A stretch of 64,000 bases of DNA from Symmetrospora coprosmae. Taxonomy: Eukaryota > Basidiomycota > Cystobasidiomycetes > Symmetrosporaceae. Numbering within the stretch: position 1 is the stretch's first letter; every line of letters begins with the position of its first letter. The notes beneath the pieces were generated by a model that saw nothing but the letters and a program-made list of their open reading frames with translations, had not been told where the DNA came from and ran no database searches. A program made the position numbers and the translations under genes. Below are positions 33,801-43,518 of the stretch, one piece after another. Location: the NCBI GenBank assembly GCA_008802785.1, contig VUYT01000026.1, positions 62,001 to 126,000 on the forward strand, in the 5' to 3' direction.

Positions 33801-34885
33801 ACCCGACAGCACACAACCCGAACAGCCAGGCCAGCAAGAGCAACTTGGCCAAGAAGATCAAGCAAGCAAAGAACGCCGGCGTCAAAGCCGTCGTCTGCGA
33901 AGAAGTGCCGAGCAAGGCCATCCAGGACAAGATCGACGCTGGTCTCCATGACTGGAAGAACTCGCGAGAAGGCAAACAGATGCACACGACTGAGCACTTG
34001 CTTTGGCTGTGAGCTGGTCCTTCTTCTTCGTGTGCTATCGCAGCCTCCCTCGGGGTCGTCCAACGAGCTGGGGCTGCGAGCATCCGTCTTAGCGGAAACT
34101 GACCCTGATGCTGCTCGACCGCCCTACCGAAATGATAGTGACTCGAAACACCGGAAGTACTTCTATGCAGAAGATAAGTCTGGCAAGGTGCGTCCGAGGG
34201 TCTATCCGTATTCTCCACCAGTGCTCGACTGAGAGACATCCTCCATGCTTCGGGCCACTGTGAACAGATCGTTGCTGTGGTTGTATTGGCGCAGCTCGCG
34301 CCTGTGCACGGATGGCAGATCAAGTTCTCCATCTCCTTCCCCGATGGCCCAAGTGGCGCTATCGAGCTCCTGCTTTCGACCGCCATCACCACCTTGGCGG
34401 GCGCAGGCTGCACGTCTGCCACCTTCGGCACATCCGCGGCTACGCATCTAGAGAAGGGCTCGCACCAGAGCGCTGTCAAGATGAAGGTCAGTTGTCCATG
34501 ACGAGCGACACCTCGTCTGCGGGGCTGACACGCCGTTCCTTCCAATTCTTAGGCTCTCTCCAAAGCATACGACGCCATTACGTCGAGCTTCCATCTGCTG
34601 AACAAGAGTGACTTCAGATCCAAGGTGCGCACATAAGCGGGTCCGAGCGATAGCTCACGGGGTGCTGCGCCGAATCAACGTTCTCATCTTTCCTTCCTCA
34701 CACGCGCGATAGTTCTCCTCTGAGCAAGATCCAGTCTGGATTGCTTGTGAGTTTTTGTTGGCTGGGGTGGATGCACGCGCTTTCCATCGTTCACTAATTC
34801 CACCCTTGTCTCGCCCGCAGACCCAAAGCATGGAGGTCTCGGAGTGCAGGGCATCCACGCAATCGTGTCCGGCCTCTCGGACTGA
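30899..34885 (+). CDS. erdS: Ergosteryl-3-beta-O-aspartate synthase: AspRS fused to DUF2156
   Basis: Cytosolic class II aspartyl-tRNA synthetase fused to a DUF2156 aminoacyl-tRNA transferase. In Dikarya this fusion (ErdS) charges tRNA-Asp and moves Asp onto ergosterol. Nine exons: 30899-32083, 32154-32581, 32655-33442, 33501-34008, 34139-34187, 34268-34486, 34553-34624, 34713-34746 and 34821-34885; 3348 nt, 1115 aa. Residues 1-190 are a disordered Ser/Thr/Gly tail. The OB-fold anticodon domain follows (to about 395), then the catalytic core with FRAEN...RHLTEF (motif 2) and GGGIGLERV (motif 3, about 732). DUF2156 starts after VEDLIASYGDAANTVLLDPSW and shows GYALCWGRPL, VAAEERIDPTAHNP, HRKYFYAEDKSGK, GAIELL, LNKSDFRSK and GGLGVQGI. 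The intron before exon 5 was chosen for phase and for the spacing to HRKYF. Confidence 0.92.
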
Positions 34886-35217
34886 GTCTAGAACGACAAT
34901 AAGTAGCTTATCACACGCGCCGCCCTGCACTGGCGGCTGCGCACGCTGGCACTCAGCTTGATCGCCTGGAAACCGAAAGGACTAGACGGGTCGACTGCCC
35001 GAAATCAGATTCCTCATCGTGTACCTTAGCCTTCAGTATCACCTAATAGTCTCCCTGCAACGTATCAATGTCCCCACTATTGGCATGCTGTGTGCGCTTG
35101 CGGCTTTGCAACATCCATCTGCATGCACGGAGCATCTCCGCAGATCCTTTTTCGGCTTTCACCTTCAAACCGTCCCGACAGACAGCTCAGCATTCAAATT
35201 GCTCTTGCTTCGTCGGA
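34886..35217. other. Intergenic region, ErdS to VPS25
   Basis: A 332-bp stretch. Nothing recognised beyond the expected 3'UTR and promoter. Confidence 0.4.
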
Positions 35218-36281
35218 ATGGAAAGCAGCACGCATGCGACCTTGCCGCCTGCCACGCACGGGTCTGCAGCTGCTGCGGGCAAAGGCATGGCCAAGCCGGC
35301 GCCTCTGACGCTCAAGACCGTCACCTCCGCGTCGGGTTACGTCTTTCCGCCCATCTACAGCTTTCCTGCTTTCTTCACGTAAGTCTGCATCAAGTAAACC
35401 GTGCGCTTGATCATTGCGTTGCCTTCTCTGACCCTGCACTTTCGCACGACGGCCAGGCGGCAACCGAACCCGACGACCTTCGCGTCTCAACTTCGACAAT
35501 GGCAAGCCCTTATGCTTTCATTCTGCCGCTACCACCGTGTCTTCCGCATCGATCTATCATCGCAGTCCCTATCGCGCGAAAGCGGGACTGACATCTCCGA
35601 GCTCTTCGGGAATGCGCGGATCAAGCGTGGGTGGTGTCAGCTCGACCACCATGCGGAGCCGTACACTCAAAACCGAACGTCTCACCCTGCAGGTCGAGCG
35701 AGACCTGACTTTGTTCAAGAGCTCGTACACTTAGCTGTGAAGAGTGGTGAGTCGCATCGGACAGAAGGCGCTTCGTTGAACCGTTGACTGTCCCTCTGAC
35801 CGGTCTACGCTCCTTCGACAGGCTCAGCCATGTACGACCCTCCCTCGCCAGCCTCTCGCAATGCCGGTACACAGATCGTGCCGGCACTCCCATCAGGCAC
35901 CGGTGCATTCATTCTCTGGCGTTCTATAGAAGAATGGGGACAGCTCATCTATCATTGGGTGAGTCAACGCGAGTGGGCCCCCTCGACGTGCTGATGCTGA
36001 CGGCTGTACATGTACACGCTTTCGTCCCACGCTGGCCAGGTTGTCGAGACAGGACAGACAAATAGCATCATGACCTTCTTCGAGCTGTCGGAGCCGAGCT
36101 CAACGAAAGGTGAGGACTACGCCGAGACACCGACTGTATAATGGCAGTAGCTGACCCTTCCATTGCAGATTTCGCCGATCTGCCTCCAGCAATGCTTAAG
36201 ATGGCGCTACAGACTCTCATCAAGCAGAATAAGGCGCAGATCTTCAGCGTCGGGGACGGCGAAGGTGTCAAGTTCTTTTAG
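35218..36281 (+). CDS. VPS25: ESCRT-II subunit Vps25
   Basis: Subunit of ESCRT-II that works at the endosome in multivesicular-body sorting and binds Vps20. Six exons: 35218-35378, 35457-35626, 35693-35746, 35822-35958, 36040-36109 and 36169-36281; 705 nt, 234 aa (human 176). The N-terminal family motif FPPIYSFPAFFT is followed by LRQWQALMLSFCRYHRVF and FVQELV. The second winged helix has EEWGQLIYHWVVETGQTNSIMTFFEL and ends GEGVKFF, the usual Vps25 C-terminus. The N-terminal ~40 residues (MESSTHATLP...) and the PSPASRNAG insertion explain the extra length. Confidence 0.94.
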
Positions 36282-36888
36282 CGGGCTGCCGAGAGGCTAT
36301 GCCCTATACTGGCTAGGCTGGCTACTGGCAAGACCGGCCGCAATGGCAAGTGACGACACGTCAAGCTTATCTCATCAAGATCAGATCACGGTTGGCTCTG
36401 CGGTCCGTACTGTACCAGCGCATGGATCTGCCCGAGGAGCTCACGGGTCTCAATCATCTCTCATGACTCGATCACCTCTCGAGATGGGAAAGCGGTTGTT
36501 CCGCAGGTACCTAGCTATCTATAGGAGACCCACAACGTGAGGCCGCGCAGACAGAAGGAGAGCCATCGAGATTTGATGGAGGCGCCCGTCGAAATGCCCC
36601 GGCATGCACATGTGCGCTGAGGTCGCGCCTGAGGTTGCTCCTCTGGAGAAGCGCCCCAGGCGTTGCGAGATCGGTAGAGACGAGCAGCGGTAGTGCGATA
36701 GCATTCATAGACTCTCGATATCGCTACATCGAATGTCGGGCATGCTCGTATGCAATGCACAGGATCAACGTCACCTGAGACAATTAAGGCGGCTCCGGAA
36801 AAGCTCCGGCGTCTCGGCAGCTTGAAGACGTCTTGGTGCAGCCTGGCTTGTTTTCGGTCGATATTCAGAGGTTCACCTGCGTATCGAC
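36282..36888. other. Intergenic region, VPS25 to esterase
   Basis: A 607-bp stretch without a supportable gene, repeat or RNA. Short open frames on both strands look like chance. Confidence 0.4.
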
Positions 36889-38294
36889 ATGGGACATCCG
36901 GCAATGGAGGTCGAGGCGGGGCTTGACGAGTTGCTGCCCGTCAAGAAGCATCTTGCGCCATCCTGGGGCGACTCGCTTTGTGGGTCCGGTCCGCCGCTCG
37001 CGTGGCGATCGATGGGTCCCGCGGGGCTGCGAAGGGCACCCAACTTGCATACATAACGCGCTCATACAGTCCACTGATACCACCCTGTACTCCCGCTTCG
37101 CTTCGCAGCCATTCGTGGGATCCGATCGTACATCGCAACCCACACGTATTTCTCGAGCACGCCTCGGGAGTACGAGCTCCATGACTGCGAGATCACCATG
37201 AAGACTCCGCGACCAGACCCAAAGTGCCGCCTCTTGGTCTACGTGCCGTCAGCCGCGAGCGCACTAGAGCCCGTCACTCAGCCTAAAGGCGTGCTTGTCC
37301 ACTTTCATGGTGGCGGATGGTCCATTTGGTGAGTTAGCGGGAGCCCACTTTCCGCAGTCATAGGCAGATGCGTATGGTTACTGCGGTCAGGTGGACTGAC
37401 TGAGCTGCACCTGTATGTCGGGCCATGTAGCACGGCCGAAATGGAGGGGCGTCTCTGTCGATACCTCGCCAACACCCTCGGATGCATCGTCATCGCGCCA
37501 GACTATGCCAAGGCGCCAGAGTATTACTTTCCTCACGCCCTAAGACAGGCCTACACTGTTTTGCGATATATTGCTACCCCACTTTACGGAGATTCGAAAT
37601 CGCCATGCTTCGCCCGCGATCTCAATGAGAAGCTCCCAACCGCCAAGCAGAGGTTAGCTTTCGACAGGACGAAGATTGCTGTAACAGGCGGCAGTTCGGG
37701 CGGTAACATTGCTGCGTGAGTGATCGCTGTCGCCTTTCGAAGCATAGACACGACCGCTTTGCTGACATGCCTTCCGCAGCGCGCTCACCCTGCTCGTAGA
37801 TCGGCTCGGCCTGCCAGAAAATACCAAGATCGTCGCAGCAGGACTGCAATACCCCGGTCTCAACCTATCGACCGCCTACGAGGAGAAACTCGCCAGCCTG
37901 GAGGATCAGTCGCAGATTCTACCTCCACCCTGGGCGAGTAAGCTATTCCTACGCTGCTTCCTTCCCGCTCCGTACGACGCCTGCGAAGCGCGCAAAAATC
38001 CCTTCATTAGCCCTGGACTGGCTCCAGACGACCAACTACGACGATTTCCGCCTACTCAGATCGTGACTGCGCAATACGATCACTATAGAGTGGTGCGTGC
38101 CAGCCCGGGGAATCAGGATGCGTCTCCGAGCTAACGCTGATATGCCAATGCAGGAAAGCGAAGCGTTTGCGAAACGACTATCGGCGCTGGACATTCCGTG
38201 CCAGATTGACTCTATGCCCGGAGTGGCACATGCCTTTGTGGGACCTCCACGTTTGGGGCAGACTTGTGCCCTTTGGCTGCTGACGCGTATCTGA
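36889..38294 (+). CDS. Alpha/beta-hydrolase_3 (HSL-type) esterase/lipase
   Basis: Carboxylesterase or lipase of the hormone-sensitive-lipase type. Exons 36889-36979, 37109-37328, 37431-37715, 37780-38092 and 38154-38294 give 349 aa. The oxyanion motif HFHGGGW ends exon 2, and the nucleophile motif GGSSGGN lies in exon 3. The acidic residue is probably the Asp in AQYDHYRV-ESEAF, and the His is in VAHAF near the C-terminus. IAPDYAKAPEYYFP is the typical region after the oxyanion loop. There is no signal peptide. The first exon (MGHPAMEVEAGLDELLP) was chosen by splice phase and is the least certain part. Confidence 0.83.
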
Positions 38295-38866
38295 TTTCCT
38301 GATAGGACACCGCAAATATGGGCGACGAGGCTCGAAAAGCGCGAAACGAAGAAGCGCGCAAGCAATCATGGCTGCTCCTGGCAGACCATCTTAAACAGTA
38401 CATTTGATCCAGATTAGAATATGTCGGACATCCCGCATTCCTACCGAGCCGGAACTGTCGTCGTATACTATCAACTAGCGTCGAGAAGAACTTAGCTGGC
38501 TGCTCCAACGAACATTGCGTAGAATGCGTACGCAGTCCCGTATGACAAGGCTTCCGTCGAACGTCAAACGGAAGACTCTGATCAGCTGCTGAGTATCAGA
38601 CCAATCGCCCCTTTTTCACACACTTCCGGGAGACATGGGGGTTTGAGCTGCATCGCACTTACACTGAGGGACAGGCCGGATACAGCCGCACACTATAACT
38701 GCTGCGCAGCCGCCTCTCTCTCTCTCCGTTTGCCTCGCAGCTTGTCCTCCACTCCGTCGTGCCCTTCTACCGTCCTCCATCCCCCTCCCGGCTTACACGA
38801 ATCCATCGATCGTCTGCCTGATCTACAGAGCCACTCGTGTCGTTGCCTGCGCTCACGTCCAGCAGC
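38295..38866 (+). promoter_or_regulatory. Promoter of member 6
   Basis: At about 38616-38650 the stretch TTTTCACACACTTCCGGGAG, then ACATGGGG, corresponds to the CACAC-GTCCC-GAGACAT core upstream of members 4 and 5, at a similar distance (about 220-250 bp) from the start codon. A pyrimidine tract (CTCTCTCTCTCTCC at about 38714) follows, as in those genes. The first 300 bp are probably 3'UTR of the esterase and empty sequence. Confidence 0.55.
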
Positions 38867-41858
38867 ATGTTCGTAGAGCGATCCAGTCCAGCTTTCCTCC
38901 TTGGCGCGCAGTCAGGCTAACCCGAGTCGCGCATACAGGGCTGGACAAGAATGTGGCAGAATATTCCCTAAAGGGTACATCAGAGCAGGACAGAGATGGT
39001 ATGCATTACGTCCTCGAGATATCCTTTGGTTTTCAACTGATGCCGCTGGCCAATCCGATATGCGTCTTGCAGTACTGAACTCCTGCCAGTGGATCAGAGC
39101 AGCCAGCAATACAGGTGGCACAAAGCCTGGCATCAGGGAATAAGCGCCAATCCGGCGGGGTGAGCATCTCCTGTTTGGCTGGCGGCCAATCTGTTCGCAT
39201 ACCTGACGCATGCAACTCCTCGTACTGCTTGTCTGTTTGCACTTGCAGCGCGTCCAGGTCTAAAAGCAACGCGCCGACTTCCACACCTTCGCGGGCACTC
39301 CCACCCCCCACTCCCTCTGTAAGCCAGACCTCAGTAAATCAAAGCAAGACCGCGTCGTGGGTTCTTTGGTCCCAAGTTTCGCGCCGCCGGCATCGATATT
39401 GACTTTATCGTCCATATCTAGCCCTATTCGAAGTGGAGAGCAGGCTGGAACTTCTTCTCAAGGGCTAGCACAAGCTGCTGCTAAAGCTGTTCACGCGCGT
39501 GTACCAGGTACATCGGCAAGCAAGGTGACCTCCGATCAGCGCTTTCCAGGATTGCGAGAAAGAGCTGTCAGTGGAACACGAGTGCCGCTCAGGGCATCTT
39601 CGGCCTCGTCACAGCACGGTCCACAGCCAGCCCAAGTCCCAGGCACATATTCCAAGAAGCGGGTCTATCACTCGAGCTTGTCACCTCTGTCTTCCGCAAG
39701 GTCGCTATCGTCTCCTTCCCCTCCGCCAAAGCGCCTGAGTACGCAGACAGCGCCATCGAGCGGTAGTCGCCATTCGAGCGGTAGCCCTGACCAACGAGGT
39801 CGCTCTACCAGTTCGCAGTCTGCTACTGCCGCGATGGCTTTGGACGGAGGTGCACAGTCAAGCCCGTTGTCTGCAAAAACCCTTGACAAGCGCGGTATCA
39901 GGTCCGGGTCAAACTCATCGTCACTGTCTTCCGCAAGATCACTATCGACACCTTCGCCTTCGCCAATGGGCCCAAATACACAGGCAGCGCCCTCACAATC
40001 GTATGGCCCAGTCATTCGGGAGTCCTCGTACGGCCGATCCAGAATCCATGAGTCCGAGGCAGGCGGGGCGAATGCCATCACCACGTCCATCTCTCCACAC
40101 CGTGCAGCCCCGTCTGTCAGATCGTCGCTAGCTCGGGGACCAATTCTGGACATCCTGGAGATGGCAGTCGCCAGGAGGGTCCCGAGGAAATCGGCCTATT
40201 TCCTCATGAGGCCAATTGGAAGACCGGGAGGCTTCGTCCACATGGCAACTTTCGTGGCCTGGTTTGCGAAGGCGAGCCTCGCGGCCAAACAACGCTACGC
40301 TAAATTAACACTGAGCAACCTGGACAAAGTCTTCAGAGAGTACTACGACGGCGCTGCGGATGAACAAGGCCCGAACAACATGAAGGATCTCTACATCGAG
40401 CTGACTAGCCTGCAGAAGCGGGGCAAGCTTCCGGAGCTGCCTACGGACCCAGAGTACTGGTCCAGCAACCTACCTCCTGATGAGCCAAAGCTTCTCCCTG
40501 AAGATACTGCCAACCAGGACATGGCGGGACAAGTTTTCCAAACACTGGCCGCCGGAGACAAAGTTGCTGAGCATCGCTACAGGCACGTAAGGAAAGGCAT
40601 GGTTGGTCCGTTCCCGTTTGAGAGCCTGCTGGCATACTACGCGCAGCTCTCAGGAGAGGAGCAGGGCAACATCCGGAAATTGATGGGGAACAAGAGTTTG
40701 AAGGCTCTGAAGGGAGATTTCGAAAGGCTGATGATGAAGAACCAAAGCGCTGCCTCAAGATCCACCACTGCTGCTCAGAATATTGCAAGCCTTTACCAAC
40801 TGTTCTCTGAGCAGGGACTGCGGGAGCAGGAGCAGGACTCTGCTGTCGGCACAGCATCCACGAAGCGGACCTATCTCTCCAGCTCATCGTCGCTGTCCCC
40901 CGCCGAATCAGTATCGCCTCCTCCTTCTCCCCCGAGGCAAAGGCAACGGGATATAGGAGCAGTGCCTGGTCAACTCGATCGTCGGGACAAGAGAAAGCAA
41001 GGCGCGCAGAGTCGTTCACCACTCTCCTCATCGTCGCAATCGCCATCGAGCAGAGGAACGCGCTCACTCGTAGTGAAGTTGCGGTTCACAACATCGACTC
41101 GGAAATCACTATCACCTGCAAACGCCGCTGACGGGCAGATAGGCGAATCATCGGGCACTACTCGGCCTGGTGCAGCCTCCCAGCGCAGGAGTGTCGGTGC
41201 TTCGCCCGTGTTCAATCTCCTCCGCCTGGCCATCGAGCAGAAAGTGCCAAAGAAGGATCTGCACTTCTTCAGCCGGCCGATCGGAGGCTCCGAGGGACGT
41301 ATCTGGCTGTCAGACATGGTCGAATGGCTACAAGGCGCATCCGCGGCGGACCAGAAATTGTACGAAACGGTCACCTACGACAGTCTAGCCCGGCACTTCA
41401 GAATCTATGACTCCATCGAGCCACTCAAACGTGTGTCCAGGCAAGCGGACGGAAAGGTGAAACAATGGCACAAGACCCTTCTCGAGCCGAGAAAGGGTAA
41501 GGCAAGAGAGCCGGTCGATGTGGGAACGTACGCCGCCAACCTCGCGGATGAACTCGTCACGACCGGTCCCGACGCGGCACACTCCGTGATTTACATCCTG
41601 CGAACTCTAAAAGACACAACAACGCGTCGGTACGAGAGGCTCAGAACGAAACCTGTCGGGCCGATACCGTTCTCCAAGCTGCTGCTGGAGTTCAGAGAGA
41701 ATCCTCGCCGCATCGAATCGCTACTCACCAACAGTCTCACTCTCGGCGATCTGGGCCACTACTTCACGATATTGAAGGAGTACAATGGCCCATCTTCCCT
41801 CAGCAGACAGGCCGGCGTTAGCGACGCTATTGGAAAGCTGTACGAGCTCCTGCAATAG
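38867..41858 (+). CDS. CCHH half-repeat family, member 6 (duplicated C-terminal domain)
   Basis: Function unknown; the largest member. Best model: 38867-38872, 38916-38998, 39073-39159 and 39335-41858, 899 aa. The first intron would be only 43 nt and phase 0, so the first exon is uncertain; later junctions are phase 2. The finger is C15, C30, H46, H50 (C-x14-C-x15-H-x3-H), with FPKGYIRAG in the loop, Cys30 split TG|T and the stretch WHKAWH. A long Ser/Pro/Arg linker carries the repeated pattern SSLSSARSLS-PSP (39680-39965). Two full domains follow. The first has LEMAVARRVPRKSAYFLMRPIG and MVGPFPFESLL...LMGNKSLKAL. The second has LRLAIEQKVPKKDLHFFSRPIGG and KPVGPIPFSKLL...LTNSLTLGDL. The stop codon lies in a 21-nt tandem repeat. 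Confidence 0.75.
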
Positions 41859-41898
41859 CTGTACGAGCTCCTGCAATAGCTGTACGAGCTCCTGCAAT
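41836..41898 (+). repeat. 21-bp unit in three tandem copies at the member 6 stop codon
   Basis: Three perfect copies of a 21-bp unit starting AGCTGTACGAGC. The unit is exactly seven codons, reading L-Y-E-L-L-Q-stop in the member 6 frame, so the stop codon itself has been triplicated along with the last six residues. Confidence 0.95.
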
Positions 41899-42158
41899 AA
41901 GAGCCAGGTGGATCTTCCAATTTGGCGGGGCCTGCAGCCTCTATGCAGCACATGCATGCGATGCGAGACAGGGGCGCTTGTCACAGAGTCTGCTTAGTGG
42001 ACTAGCGTAGGTCACTTGTAATATCAGCCCTTGTTCGATAGGTACCTCACAGACCTTGGGACGACCTGATGCGATCACTCTGCGGAAACTGGTAGATGAC
42101 CCCTGAATCGACATCGCTTGCCATTCTCAGAAGGCTGCCTGTCTGCCGACAAACTTGA

Positions 42159-43320
42159 TTACACTCTTTCTCTGAGCCACGCCCAGAATCCTGACACCCC
42201 TTCGTCTTGGTCTGTTTGTGGCTTCTCCAGCATCAATGACGGATCCACCTTCGGCTTGTCCACGACTCCGCTCGCCTCCGTCACTTTGGCACTCCCCACT
42301 GCCCATGTGATCGACACCCCTATGCGCTGCTCCTCCCAGCTGAATGGCCCTTCAAAGCTCAGCACGTCGCTCTGCAGGATCTCCTGCTCGTCTTCCGGCA
42401 GCTTCGAAGCTGGACCCGCGGCTGCGAGCTTGCTTGCGGTTGCGTCTGCTCCAGCTGCACCAGACCCTTCCTTTCTGCCAGTGAAGCGTGCCAGCAGCTT
42501 GGCAAACGGACCCAACTCTGTCGGACCTGTTGGCAGCTCGTCCAAGCTCTGCAACCGAGCCTCGCCCGATGTCCCCGAAGCCGCAGCGGCCTTCCTCCGC
42601 TTGTCGAGCTCCCGTTCCAGGGCGGACCTGACTCTGTCCTGCGCTCTTGCCCGTTGCGCGGCGCTCCAGCTGTCTGATTTGCTGAGCAGGATGAGGACGG
42701 GTGGCAGCTGGGCGGTGGGCCGCGACTTTCTGAGATGGCGCAGGAGGGCGAGCAGGATGTGGAGGTGCTCCGCTGTGGCTTGGATACCGGAGGCCGCGGC
42801 ATTGACTGTTGGGTCGATGAAGAAGACGATACCCGACGCTGTGGGCAGATGTTGTGCGAGTAGGTGGGAGCGGAGGCGGGGATGCCCGGGCAAGTCCACG
42901 AGCTGTACGTTCTTTTCCGGTATCGAGGCTGAGCTCGGCGTCATCGATGTATGGGTGGGCGGGGCTGTGCCATAGACGAGCTGCGGGCAAGCAGTCACAT
43001 CGCAGCATCAGCTCCGCTCAATCGTGTCTCCGCGACGCCTGACACGGCGGCATGGCCCTCGGGCGCCTGCAGCTCACCCGGCTGAAGAAGGACGTCTTGC
43101 CGCCAGCCATGGGCCCGACGAGGAGCACAGTCGGGTTACCTCTCGCTCTCCTGCCGCCGCTTGCGCTGACGGGCTTATTGAGCGTGGCTGATGCCCGTCC
43201 GGACCCGGCGACAGCTCGTAGGATGACGGCCGAGAAGAGGAGCGAGACTGTGAGGAGCAGGGCGGCCCAGCGGACACTGCTGTCCATGTCGCGCACAATG
43301 TCTGGCACGGGGAGGTCCAT
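42159..43320 (-). CDS. SRP102: Signal recognition particle receptor beta subunit
   Basis: Small GTPase that anchors the SRP receptor to the ER membrane. Exons 43078-43320 and 42159-42980 give 354 aa (yeast Srp102 244 aa). One N-terminal membrane segment (WAALLLTVSLLFSAVILRAVAG, about residues 18-39) is followed by the P-loop GPMAGGKTS, G3 DLPGH and G4-like SKSD. The length excess is a low-complexity insertion (RKEGSGAAGADATASKLAAAG region) and an acidic Lys/Pro-rich tail ending FWAWLRERV. It sits back to back with the first Dcr2-like gene, sharing a promoter of about 200 bp. Confidence 0.9.
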
Positions 43321-43518
43321 CGTTGGCAGTCTATGGAGTATTTGCTGCTACCATGCCAGTGGGCCTGTACCCAAGAGGCGGCGAGCCATCATGATACTCC
43401 TCACTGCCTGGAGTCTGGCCTGCAACGCGTCTCGCTCTTCGCTCAATACATACACACATCTACATCTACACACACATACGCGAGGGGACATAGACAGCAC
43501 TCGGTGCACCCCGCGAGC

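Noticed and set aside
34009-34043. A 35-nt intron in the ErdS gene ending at 34043
   Set aside because: It gives the wrong frame and is too short; the acceptor at 34138 fits phase, branch-site position and the expected spacing to HRKYF.
37716-37779. Apparent one-base frame error between exons 3 and 4 of the HSL-type esterase
   Set aside because: On rereading, the acceptor is followed by CGCGCTCACC, which joins GC|C GCG CTC correctly; the five exons close to 1050 nt.
43440-43490. CA-rich run before the first Dcr2-like gene
   Set aside because: Simple-sequence bias in a 5'UTR, with no regular unit.
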